A stretch of 64,000 bases of DNA, taken from NCBI GenBank assembly GCA_014607495.2, contig CP053152.1, positions 9,114,001 to 9,178,000 of the forward strand, read 5' to 3'. A model generated the notes under the pieces. The model saw nothing but the letters and a program-made list of their open reading frames with translations, did no database searches and was not told the origin of the DNA. Position numbers and translations under genes: made by a program. Source of the DNA: Carposina sasakii (lineage: Eukaryota > Arthropoda > Insecta > Lepidoptera > Carposinidae). Below are positions 23,144 to 33,799 of this stretch, one piece after another; positions within the stretch are counted from its first letter, which is position 1, and every line of letters begins with the position of its first letter.

Positions 23144-23601
23144 TATATAATAAGGGGAACACTCTATAGAGATACCTACAGCTGTAAATATATTCTAGTG
23201 AAGCATCGGATAGATTTTATAATTCCTAACATGTACCACGCACGTCTATGTATTTAGTTTTACCCTACTGCTCGAAAATGGTTCTCTAGATTATGTTTTA
23301 CATAACAAACAGTAGCAGGTAGGGAAGTGACTAGTAGACTCCGTTTTATAGAATAACTCCTATGCCTGATTTCGGAACTAATAATTTTTGTATGCAGTGA
23401 CACAGATGATGGAGTCATACACATAGTAACTAGCGCCATCATCCAAGGGAACTATATGGTGAAACGCACTCTACAGGGGGAGGCGACGGAGGCCTGTGGC
23501 AGGTGTGGACGAGTGGCCTCTCTAACCCGGAGCACTCTCCGCTTTCACATCTACATACCTACACTACCTATGTACTTCCTCTTCCTATAGTCTAAAAGGT
23601 A

Positions 23602-23981
23602 TACAGGGTGTAAAAAGACAACAATGTTATATTAAAACCTCGTATTCTATGTAAGGTTACGATCAGTTTCTTCTATGAAACCAACCCTGGGAAACGACAA
23701 AAAAATTATGAAAAAATACTGTCATTTTATTGCAAGCAATAAAGTACAAATGTACCTACAAAACTAACATTATAACATTTTGACATGTATCTTGGAAAAA
23801 AATGTTTGTTAACCGTATTCAGATGGATTTATGTAAAAAAATGATAATATTGATGTAACTTGGACCTCAATATCTTGGAAACCCGTGGTTTCCCAGGAGT
23901 ACTACGATAGAAAAAAATGATCGCGATGTTATAAAGAATATGGGGTATTAAAAGAACAAAGTTGTCATATTACACCCAGTA
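23602..23981 (+). mobile_element. Family D MITE, copy 1
   Basis: Ends TACAGGGTGTAAAAAGACAA and CATATTACACCCAGTA. The inner block ACTTGGACCTCAATATCTTG resembles family A. A second copy is at 48689-49071. Confidence 0.82.
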
Positions 23982-24253
23982 TGTAGACGTACTTAGATAA
24001 GGTATACATATTATGTGTAATGCATAAAAGGTAGATTCAGATGTAGTAAATCATTTTGTGGATAGGCTTACAACTGTGTTCTAGTGATGAAATAGCAAAA
24101 CATTTCTATTCGTTATTAGTAAAGAATGCAAAACTTGAAAAAACATCAACATGTCGACGATATGATAATATAGCAATCAATACACGTGACATATTTATGG
24201 GACAGTAGGTATTGAGTTTATAACTTAATCTTACTTCTCTGATTTTTCTAATC

Positions 24254-24459
24254 TGAAAGCGGGGCTTTAATAGAATACATCAGCTGCATGGTTTCTTCCG
24301 TGAATGTCATAAAGATCCGACTAAGGAACTCGGGTATTCTCTCAGGCGATGAGCTAGCATCATTTACATCTATGTATCTCCTATATGTTAAGCTTGGCGG
24401 AGGGATACTTTATAATTCTGCAGTTCTAGCTACCTATTTCGGGATCATAGCCGTGTGTA
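24254..24459 (-). mobile_element. Family G repeat, joined to family A
   Basis: Inverted copy: GCGGGGCTTTAATAGAATAC ... GGGATCATAGCCGTGTG. Its terminus touches the first base of the family A copy at 24460. Confidence 0.7.
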
Positions 24460-24817
24460 TACAGGATGTTTTTTCGTTGCCACCCTTAACGAAGGGTACG
24501 TACTCTATACATCAGATAAAGTAAGTTTATGCCAAAAAAATGCTGGGAGATGATGTAAATATAAAAAAATTCTAATTACGCGATCGGGCGAAATTTATAC
24601 CAGTATTTATGCTAGTTTTTTAGCATAAATTAGCATAGACTTGCTACGCGCGTCTGTGTGCATTTATGCAGCAAAATGCAGTCTTTTTACTTAACTTTGG
24701 ACCCTAATATCTTGGGAATCAGACACTTCCTAGGTATGCTTCCATGAAGAAAATGATCGTGATGATGAGGAGATTCCGTAGTATTCGGGAACGTTGACGA
24801 CCAAAAATCATCCTGTA
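24460..24817 (+). mobile_element. Family A MITE, copy 2
   Basis: Ends TACAGGATGTTTTTTCGTTG and GACCAAAAATCATCCTGTA. It follows family G with no spacer. Confidence 0.88.
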
Positions 24818-25111
24818 TGTATGGTATTTTCCTTAACATCCATTGAGAATCTCACTCCGGCTTTAGTGGGTAACTATGTAAAGGCAATGTAAAGTTCAGC
24901 TGTATAGACATAGGCAATGCAAAGCTCAGCCGCTCGAATCTCTACAGTGTTCAAGCGCTCAAGTTTTTGTCTCAGTTGTAGAGTTAAATGTTTGTTATTG
25001 GCAGATAGGTTTTGGCTCTGTTCCTATTTCTTATTCTCTTTAGAACTTTGTTCTATGTTGTTTTATGTCTGGTTAATATATTACTATTCCCGTACGTACA
25101 TTCATATTCTT

Positions 25112-25240
25112 TAGGGCCGGTTTTTCCAATGAGATATCCGAACTAAACTAATCGGAACAATAAAGTTAATGCTGTCTCTATCTTGATAAAGTTTTTAAGA
25201 AAGACAGTATCAACTTTATCCGCCAGATAGGATTTACAGT
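25112..25240 (+). repeat. Interspersed repeat family K, partial
   Basis: GGGCCGGTTTTTCCAAT followed by AATAAAGTTAATGCTGTCTC also occurs at 63640-63735 and, only as its start, at 49417. Confidence 0.55.
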
Positions 25241-25365
25241 TTAACGTGACCCACCATTTTGTAAGAACACATTAGTTAACATTTAAAAAATCAGTAAAGA
25301 CTTCTCTTGAAAATACGCCTATATGGACACTACTTATTGATTTCACTAAGAATGTTGCCACAAAC

Positions 25366-25517
25366 CTGGTGACTTTCTGAGAAGATGACAACTTGCTCCA
25401 TACAATCTCACCAATGGGAAAAATAAAATGGCCACGCTCACTTCAAATAACCATAGTATGCACGCCCGTTTTACATCGCCGAATCCATTTACTATAGCAT
25501 GGAGGCCTATGTTAATC
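25366..25517 (-). CDS. SOAT: SOAT exon 2
   Basis: The exon has 152 nt. It starts with the last base of a Lys codon after ATGTTTCAG and ends in phase 1 at CCAG|GTTTGT. It encodes INIGLHAIVNGFGDVKRACI, then a membrane helix LWLFEVSVAILFFPLVRLYG. This matches the position and pattern of the SOAT segment after the first membrane helix. Confidence 0.87.
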
Positions 25518-26402
25518 CTGAAACATAAATAAATTCAATTACCTACTCATCTACACTAAGACTAAAGATTGCCTCTTTAGAATATAAGTTAATAAGGAAT
25601 TCAACATAGAATATGAAGCAGAAATACTTCATAATGGAACTCGTTTGTAATAAGTCGTAAATTCTTTGTCAAGATTTGATTTTAATACGATTTCTAGAAA
25701 GCGTACCTAATGGCTGACAAAATATAAGCATATAATATTCTTGAAGTACATAAATAAGTAGGTCTTTTAGATATCTTTCTAGTGATATCTTGGGTTGCTT
25801 GTAATCCCCATGAAGCGATCACACCTAGTTATAATAAACCACAGAAACTATTAAAGATGGAGTAAAAATTCAGCTTATAGGCTAATCGTAAATATTACTT
25901 AGGCAATTTGTGTAAGTCAGCCTAAAATACCAATGAAGATATAGGTACATAAAATCGTTATTTATCGAATCAGACTTTCCCAGATTGCGAGAACTTTTGC
26001 CAATTTTTGCCAAATTGTAAGAATTTAACAAACCCGTATTCCGTACCTCCGTATTCTGTAGAAAGCTGTAGGTACGTCATCAGTCGATCCTTTGATAAGG
26101 AATGGTGGACGTACCTACCTACCTTAAAGTTATAAATGTTCGTGAACAACACATTGATTTCAATATCAAAATCCATAATAGAATACTTTGCCTTTGTTTT
26201 CGGAAAATTTAAAAATAGATTTATAGAATCTATTATGTTTCCGAAGATAGAATACTATAGGTACTGATTGAGTCAAATGGTTGAATTCTGAAATACAATT
26301 CCCAATTTCCCAGAAATCGTAGATTTGATACCTTTGTGCTTTTTGATAGCTACGTTATTTATGTAACGCAAGTAACGAATTAATAAACGAAATAATAAAC
26401 GA

Positions 26403-26459
26403 ATGGGGGAGGCCTACGTCCAGCAGTGAACTGCAATAGGCTAATAATGATGATGATGA
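26403..26459 (+). repeat. Family I SINE tail fragment
   Basis: GGGGGAGGCCTACGTCCAGC, then CAGTGAACTGCAATAGGCT and a GATGATGAT tail, in SOAT intron 1. Confidence 0.75.
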
Positions 26460-26644
26460 AGTAACGAATTAAGCCCCACGCAAATACTAATAAGAAAAAT
26501 AAACTAAGGTTAAACTAAACTTACAACATAAGTACATACTTATACAAATCACTAAGGTCTACTCACACCATGTGTCTAAAATAACCTTTTATCCAGAATC
26601 CCATAGACGTGGCATACGTACATAAGTGACATACATACATAGGT

Positions 26645-26882
26645 ATAGACACGGCTGTATTACCGAAACGGGGGTAGCGAGAACTACAAGTTCATAAGGG
26701 AGATTTCACCTACCACCCCACATTCACATTTAGCATAGCGGACACAGATAAAAATGTTCATTGACAAGTTGTTAGCTTATCGCCTGAGAGGAGGCCCGAG
26801 TTCTTTAGTCGCCTCCTATGGCATACATAGAAGGAGATGCAGCTGATGTAATCTAGTAAAACCCTGCATCAGCGCAGGACGT
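26645..26882 (+). mobile_element. Family G repeat, near full-length copy
   Basis: From ACACGGCTGTATTACCGAAA to GCATCAGCGCAGG. It includes GACAAGTTGTTAGCTTATCG and GAGATGCAGCTGATG. Confidence 0.7.
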
Positions 26883-27034
26883 AACAAACATCTATCCAAT
26901 CAGAGATTTACAGAAAAGGTATCCAATAATCTATTCCATTCAATCTCTTACATACATTACTAATACAACTAATTTAATACCTTATACAATTTCATTTATA
27001 CATTACTAAGGAAACAGCGTAATAATTTACTTGC

Positions 27035-27284
27035 TTTCCTTTCTCGACGAGATCATAGACGACGGTGTTACACAGCAGCATCAGGAGAATCACTATGAAG
27101 ATGTGGTACAGAGACCGGATGTGCGGAGAGGTTTCAATTAAGACGGTCAGCACTGACTCCCTCGTCATAAAGTCGGGTGGAGGATGCTGCTTCTCATATT
27201 TCTCATTGTTTTGAGCGGCTTTTCCCTCTTTTTTCCTTTGATGCAGTGTTCCTTCCGTCATTTTTTTTACTTTATGTATTGTCA
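27035..27284 (-). CDS. SOAT: SOAT exon 1 (coding from 27261)
   Basis: The acceptor GTTTCCAG precedes a 23-nt leader, then ATG at 27259-27261. A longer in-frame reading from an ATG at 27300 would start inside the upstream intron, so I prefer 27261. It encodes a charged cytosolic tail, then DFMTRESVLTVLI, PHIRSLYHIF and membrane helix IFIVILLMLLCNTVVYDL, ending EKG plus two bases. The donor appears to be AA|GCAAGT (GC at 27034-27033), because only this junction keeps the frame into exon 2. Confidence 0.9.
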
Positions 27285-27858
27285 CTGGAAACAAAAACAT
27301 TACGTTAGGTTAGATTAGTTAATTTAGGATATTCGTGATCAGGTTAGATTTATGTGTGTTTCTTTAATAGTACCGTTGTATTTAGAAGAAGCAGTATTTA
27401 ATCTATACACAATGTTGTAAAATAGCTTTTTGATAGAATAAAATTATTCCATTTTAAACGCGGTTTTATTTGTTCACAGGATTCCGAACAAGACACTTAC
27501 CCACCTTTTATTAAATGCACAAATAAACTTATTATTATAGTAGGTTTATTGTAGAATTTGTCGTTTTATTTACTGCCACTGATATCCACGATATATTCAC
27601 TAATAGTCACATAGGAAGAAGCTAGCTAATGAAGTTGTAGGTATACGATAGACACAAATACCCTTTATTCGTTTGACACACTTAGAAAATACTTGTTTAC
27701 AATAGCTGATAGTCTCGATACTATTATTTTAACTCCTTAGTACAGTGTAAATATCTAATAAATAGGACACTTCGTTATTTATTTTTTTGCATTAATGTTC
27801 ATCTCGCACTAATAAAGGTGAAAAATTAAGTAAGACTATAAACACGGAACTTCATCTG

Positions 27859-27907
27859 CTTGCTTTTCGCTCAATATACCTAACTACTCCTTTTGTTACA
27901 CCCTGTA
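27859..27907. repeat. Family C MITE end fragment
   Basis: CTTTTCGCTCAATATACC ... CTTTTGTTACACCCTGTA, the right end only. Confidence 0.65.
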
Positions 27908-27999
27908 TATTTTCGGTGTTGTTACAAGACCGCGTCTATAGTTAAATTAAATACTGTTTAAAAATTACGTGGTTTATTATCTATCAACATTAGACAATG

Positions 28000-29700
28000 T
28001 TTAAATTATTTTGTAGTAAAACGATAAGAGTTATATGCTCTAAACTAAACCACTCGGTTAAACTTAGTAAGTAGGTACCTAGATATAGTTTATTATGATA
28101 CCAAGTTGTTCAAGTTTGTGTCAATTCTGTTATTGAAAAATCTTTGTAAAAGTAGGTAGGTACTTAGTCCTATCGGAACTAATATATTGCCTTTATTTAG
28201 ATAACATTTTTACCTTAGCTATTCCTATCTCCTAACCTTTCACATGAGATATGACTTGTCAATAAACTTATTGCGATCGATCAAGTAGGTATCTTGCTAT
28301 CCTGGATGATTTAATTTTATATAATTTTCTAAAAAGCACGCAGATCTTATCTTATTATTAGGACTTAACCATTAGTTAAGTAGTGATTGATTTAAGTTCT
28401 TATGTCCCCCAGATGGGGCAGACGGCCTCCACATTTCTCCAATGCCGTTCGATCTTAAGCTTCGGGCTTTAATTCGCTTCTGGTGAAGCAAGGCCGATTT
28501 TAAAAGCATGTTGAATGTTATTTTATGTTATTAACTATAAGACTTGGGGGGGGAAGCTATTTCAATGTAAATTTTACGTTTCAACCACTAATCAGGTTTC
28601 TCAGGGATATGATTTAATAGATTTATAATAATAATACTCAAAAAAATTTAATTAGCTAAAAATCTATAATTCCTTACTAAACATGAAAAAAATAGTTCGC
28701 GCGCTGCAATTTCGTCGGAAGAAGGCGGTCTCGTCTCAAAGACAAAGATATCTATTTGTGACTCACAAGAGATTTAACTTTCTACTTGATATAAAAATCT
28801 ACCCAAATTACTGAAATAAACCGAGATAGTTTAATGTGTTTACGTACTTAATATTTCTAGTTTATCTATTAAGTACCTATAAAATTAAATTACCTACGAA
28901 TTAGATACGTTTATGATAAAACTGATAAATAACATGTCAAATAGTAACTAAATATACCTAAGATTATTAAAGGATTTGCAGGCCGTCTTCTATTTGTAAA
29001 TATGTTCAGTTAATAGGTAGTTAATATTTCGTTTTAATTTTAGGTTTTATTACTTCATATATAAAGAAACCAGATTATTAAACACTCACATAAAATAAAA
29101 TAATTTTCTGTATCCGAGCTTCCTTATTTCACTCATTGGGTATTGGTAAACTATAGGTATATGTGACGTCAACTCGAAAATGTACAGACATTATATCATG
29201 ACGCAGCGAATCATTATTTAAATTAATAAAAATAAATTATTATTTATGTTATTTGTCCACACACAACACTCCGATGAAATTGTAGTCTGTTACGTACTAC
29301 AGTATTGATAAAATAATAAATTCGTTATCAACTTATCACACATTGTAAAGTAACTGATTAGTTCTCTTTCAATAGGTCACACTACAATGTATCTAAACTA
29401 ATTACTATTACGTTACTTGTTACTACAACCAGCAAAATCTAAAGTAATTTAATAATTACATACCCTCAATAATATTTCCCCAAAGCACACCTTTAACCTA
29501 AAACTATCGATACATGCCGGCCGATAATTTTATAGAAAAATTTCACAATATACGAGTAGATTAATGTCGGAATGAGGTATATCCGGTGGCTATCGGCCGT
29601 TGTCAGTGATAGGCACTTCGGTTTTAGAGTACTTACCTACTTTTTTAACAGGAGACACTTCTCTCGTGAAAAAAAACTAAATTAAAAGTTGATTTTCTTA
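28000..29700. other. AT-rich intergenic sequence upstream of SOAT
   Basis: The SOAT 5' UTR exon and promoter are probably here or further right, but I cannot place them. A short repeat piece (CCCCAGATGGGGCAGACGGC) is near 28408. Confidence 0.35.
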
Positions 29701-29704
29701 GGTT

Positions 29705-30090
29705 TACAGGGTGATTTTTGGTCGTCAACGTTCCCGAAAACTACAGAATCTCCTTATCATCAAGATCATTTTTCTCCATGGAAGCATACCTGGGAAGTGT
29801 CTGGTTTCCAAAATATTAGGGTCCAAAGTTGAGTAAATAGACTGCGTTTTCTACATAAATGCACATTGACGCATGTAACAAGATTTTTTCATGAGAAATA
29901 ATTAATATCTGTTTATGAAAAAACTAGCATAAACACTGAACACTATAAATTTCGCCCGATCAAGTAAATAAAAAAAAAAATTAAAAAAAATACAGCATCC
30001 CAGCATTTTTTTGGCATAAACTTATTTTATTTGATGTATAGAGTACGTACCTACCCTTCGTTAAAGGTTGCAACCAAAAAACATCCTGTA
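29705..30090 (-). mobile_element. Family A MITE, copy 3
   Basis: Inverted copy with ends TACAGGGTGATTTTTGGTCG and CAACCAAAAAACATCCTGTA. Confidence 0.88.
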
Positions 30091-30117
30091 TACTCGTACC
30101 TATATCTGTATATTAGA

Positions 30118-30480
30118 AACTAGTAAACGCCCGCGACTCTGTCCACGTGGACTGCAGACGCGAGTTGACGAATAAAGGCTCGAGCACACCGGATGCGTAT
30201 GTGCACGTAAGCGTAGACGTACACGTACCTCTGAGTTTAATCTATAGAACTGTCACCGCTTGACGTCTATGGTTACGTCTACCCATACGCATTCGGTCTG
30301 CCCGTGCCTATACAGTTCCATACATTACAACTCAGAGGTACGTATACGTCTACGCTTACGTGCACGCACACGCATCCGGTGTGCTCGAGCCTTAAGTCGA
30401 AAAAAACAAAAGGTCGAAATTATCAGGTATAAAACTATTTTCCCGGAATAAAAAGTAGCCTATGTGCTTTTTCAGGCTCT
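30118..30480 (-). mobile_element. Helitron 3' end interrupted by a MITE
   Basis: The minus strand matches the Helitron at 43952-44270 from its CTAG end inward (GCCCGCGACTCTGTCCACGT; CCCGGAATAAAAAGTAGCCT). The MITE at 30176-30392 splits it. Confidence 0.7.
30176..30392. mobile_element. 217-bp Harbinger-like MITE, TAA target duplication
   Basis: Inverted repeats of about 60 bp (AGGCTCGAGCACACCGGATG ... CATCCGGTGTGCTCGAGCCT) are flanked by TAA at 30173-30175 and 30393-30395. The 3-bp TAA duplication fits PIF/Harbinger. Confidence 0.88.
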
Positions 30481-30499
30481 AGATTACATAAGTATAGAT

Positions 30500-31300
30500 A
30501 CTATCATTCGATTCGGTATTTAGGTTCAGTCATAGATATATTTTTATGAAGCAGCACCAGTTACCTTCATTATTTTTAAATTATAACCATTTAGCTGGCT
30601 AAAGGTCATCTAAATATAGCACTTCCTCAGATCTTAATTAAAAAGGCTTATCTCAAATATCTTTCTATAGAAACTTCTAAAAAGAAATGAACGTCTTAAT
30701 TATTCATAATAATGGAGAAGCGATTGTGAAAGGTTTGCTTAGAGCCTATCGTTTTCTCTTTAGCCTAACTACTTATTCAATATTTAATAAACTACCTACC
30801 CATCGAAATTAAATATACGGTCTTTGTCTATTTGTCTATACCTCTACAATAAGCTAAATTATCGTGAGTGGGAAGAACGTCATAAAATTCTCCGAGTGAT
30901 TTCCTTTTAATTCCAGTAATTACCGCTTTAATCCGGACATTGTCGGGGAGGGGATTACTTCGAGCCTGCCGGGCGTGACTACTTCAAGTTTTCTAAGATT
31001 CATATCGACCGTAAAAATAATGGAGTACCTACATTGCATCAGAATTATTCAATTGGATAATGAATATTGGAATATATCGAAATGGGACTGGAATTAATAA
31101 ATATAATCGATTGCAGTTATTCTAGGTCTATCTATAGGTACGAGTATAGATATACTGAATTTTGATGCACCTACACCTATGATCCAGAATGACCGCTAAT
31201 ACACAGAGAACATAAATTGAAATCACCATAGCTAGATATCTCCACCGATATGATTCCTGTGCTGATTCGGGACTACACTAAGATATCTTTCCCTGCATGT
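30500..31300. other. Intergenic, nothing recognised
   Basis: A short GC-richer patch at 30930-30985 has no ORF support. Confidence 0.35.
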
Positions 31301-31315
31301 GGTAAGAGCATAGAG

Positions 31316-31703
31316 CAGGGATGGCGAACCAATGGAACGCGTGCCACCCCTGGCACGCAACAAAATAGTTCAGGCACGCAGAATGATACAGATGAATCCA
31401 TGTAGGTACCTACTAGTTCCAAAAATAAAATATTTAGCATCCAATTTGCAACAGCAGAAATCGCACAATTTTTTTTATATGTATATTAAAATATTATATT
31501 ATATTAAATTTATTATATTAATATTAAAACATTACTGATCACTGTACTTTTGCGTTTTTTATAAATAGTATATACTTAATACCATTAAGTTTTATTTTTG
31601 TTTAATAATATCAGGAAGTCTAAATTATTAAATTAGTCATAGCTATAATATTATTTGTTTCATAAAAAATGGCACGTATATCACTAAAGGTTTGCCATCC
31701 CTG
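31316..31703. mobile_element. hAT-type MITE with exact 8-bp target duplication
   Basis: Ends CAGGGATGGCGAACC and GGTTTGCCATCCCTG enclose 388 bp with no transposase. GCATAGAG flanks both sides (31308-31315 and 31704-31711), the 8 bp expected for hAT. It is unrelated to the hAT at 4.3-6.8 kb. Confidence 0.93.
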
Positions 31704-32117
31704 GCATAGAGGAATAAAAGATCTTATTCCTCTATGGCAAGAGTAAGGAATTTGGGAATTCTTATAACTGATTAATTTGATTATTGCTGATGACGTGTAC
31801 TATCAAATATCTGAATTATCCAAAAGTCAATAGGTCCATAGATCTAGACCTACATTCCTACCCTCCATCTTCTCCAACTGCCATCAGGTATAGTATAGGT
31901 ATCTCTCTTGTCCGCTTAGGTATCCTATTAACCTACCTTCCCTAGATTGAACTCAAGGGAAAATTACTTACAGGAGTTCAGCTAGTTACACAAACATTCT
32001 TAGCCTTGAAAACATCTACTCATTGTCTCGGAACTCGATTCTGTAACTAAATATATTTAGGAAAAACAAACTTTTGAAGCACGAACATGATCAATCAACA
32101 TCATTCGAGTATCCTTT

Positions 32118-32486
32118 CTAATTCCAAGGGTTTGGTAAAATAAACATTTTCCTCAGAAACGAATGTGAACAAGCTTTAGACAAATAAAAGTAAGAAGTCG
32201 TTCGGTAAGCGGCAAGTAAAGTAGTAAAAGCGTCAGATTTATTACCTTTACCAAGTCCATGAAGTCGATAACACAAGGAACTGTGGCTAGAGGAAATGTA
32301 GTTCACGCAGTGCCGCATCAACCAGTCTGCCCTCACTCCCATCTTTCTAAATGACGGTATACTATTTCTATATATAAACTTAGAACAACTCCTCCTCATA
32401 TCGGCTCTATGGCCATACCTAAACATTTCTCCGTGATCATCGTCGTAAATACTGCGTAAAATGGATGAAAACGACGAAATTACCAA
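32118..32486 (-). CDS. Unrecognised 122-residue ORF
   Basis: One of the longest unexplained ORFs in the right two thirds. It is rich in Arg, Ser, His, Cys and Tyr rather than the Lys/Asn/Ile expected from random AT-rich DNA (for example RKMGVRADWLMRHCVNYISS). I find no domain, signal peptide or splice context. It may be an exon, a decayed transposon or chance. Confidence 0.2.
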   Translation of the reverse strand: MVISSFSSILRSIYDDDHGEMFRYGHRADMRRSCSKFIYRNSIPSFRKMGVRADWLMRHCVNYISSSHSSLCYRLHGLGKGNKSDAFTTLLAAYRTTSYFYLSKACSHSFLRKMFILPNPWN

Positions 32487-32951
32487 TATTGTCCTTATTT
32501 ACCCGATCAATCATTTTGTTTATGACGGATAAGGTACGTGAGCACGTTTCTAATATACTTCTATATAGACATAAATATAGGTTCGTCTGTGTTACCTACA
32601 GGTAAAAATAAAGGAAAGGAAGTGACTCAATAGCTTGTGCTTCAACAATTATATTTATTTTCTATTGTGAAACCAATTTATTTTATGCAATTATTTTTTA
32701 ACGGGAAAAGATTAAGGTACTTTTTATAGGCTTGTCTGGTATCTCATAGTTTTGTTGTTGTCTCAGGAGTAGCGACAGAACAACCTACACAGTTTCGATA
32801 AGTTATGTAAGTTGGTAAGTTTTATGACTCCATACAAAGACTTGCGCCAACTGTCATCGCCAAAACAGACAGAAGAGAAAAGAAAGCAGTTAATGCAAAA
32901 GATCTTCGATGAAATGAAATGGAATTTCTAACGACTTGCTAAAGGAGTTTA

Positions 32952-33140
32952 TGCTGCTGATGCGGGGCTTCACTAGAATATCAGCTGCATCTCAACTCAG
33001 ACATTCTCTCATGCATTAAGCTAGCAACTTGGCACTGATCCTTTTAATCTGTTCCCGCTATGCTAAACATAGAGATCCCTTAATGTTCTTTATGATCGTT
33101 CGGTTGTGGCTACCCCATTTTGGAAACACAGCCGTGTATA
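32952..33140 (-). mobile_element. Family G repeat
   Basis: Inverted copy, GCGGGGCTTCACTAGAATAT ... GGAAACACAGCCGTGTATA. It ends where a family B copy begins. Confidence 0.65.
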
Positions 33141-33584
33141 TTGATACCATGATTCTGAGGCAGAAAACACCTAAAATATTCGCTGGAAAATTGCAAAATT
33201 TTCCGACATTTTTTGCATATTTTTAGGAAAAAAAAAGTTTGGTTCGTTTAATTAGGTCTTAGATTATGACTTAAAAATAAAATTTTAACCAGAAGATGAT
33301 TTAAAAAAATGTTGCCCTCAAATAAGTTCAAATAACTGATCAACCCTAATGGAGAGTCACAAGTGATCCAAAAAACAGCACACAATAATGTGTCACACAA
33401 TAACCAATATTTAATTAGTCACAGGATCGCCCGATACAATTGGCGCGAAGAGCAAAGATTACTGATAATTATAATCGAATCTAAAATATATATTTTCTGT
33501 GAATAATAACACTGTCGTGTAACTCAACACAATGGTACTTGTTCAATATTTCAGCATTTGCCTGGCTGTCACCCACACCCTGTA
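33139..33584 (-). mobile_element. Family B MITE, end-truncated copy
   Basis: It lacks the first 20-30 bp (starts TTGATACCATGATTCTGAGG). The other end GCCTGGCTGTCACCCACACC then CTGTA is intact. Confidence 0.8.
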
Positions 33585-33799
33585 TATCTATGTATGCTAA
33601 AGGATCTTGTTATTGGAATTTATCAACAGAAAAGTAAAGCTAGACGTCCCCCTTATGAAGACGTGAGTAGGTATGGAGTAATTCTTAACACCAAATATGT
33701 TGGTGGCGGCATACTCAACGTATTTATTTACGTTGTCTGTCGTTGCGAATTGAATTCGCATTTCGCTCAAATTTGTACACACTTGAATCGAATAAGGAC

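Larger units (their letters stand above)
9545..27284 (-). other. SOAT: Gene span: sterol O-acyltransferase-like gene, exons 1-7, 3' part missing
   Basis: This is an ER membrane enzyme of the MBOAT family that joins fatty acyl-CoA to sterol to make storage esters. Seven coding exons join with matching phases (2, 1, 0, 2, 0, 0, 0) and give 358 residues. Recognisable blocks in order are PHIRSLYHIF, LRFVMKIH, QYIYYLFAPTLLYRDSYPR, WLNAWAEMLRFGDRLFY and DWWTSSQFSRYYRAWN, each typical of SOAT rather than DGAT1. The family motif FYXDWWN reads FYQDWWT here (residues 310-316). Vertebrate enzymes have about 550 residues, so roughly the last third, including the catalytic His, is missing from the window. 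A 5' UTR intron precedes exon 1 (acceptor at 27285-27286). Introns are 1.0-6.3 kb and loaded with transposons. No disabling change was seen. Confidence 0.93.

Noticed and set aside
27035..27300. SOAT start at the ATG at 27300
   Set aside because: The stretch before 27284 contains TTTCCAG and reads as intron. The ATG at 27261 follows the acceptor and gives a normal charged N-terminus.
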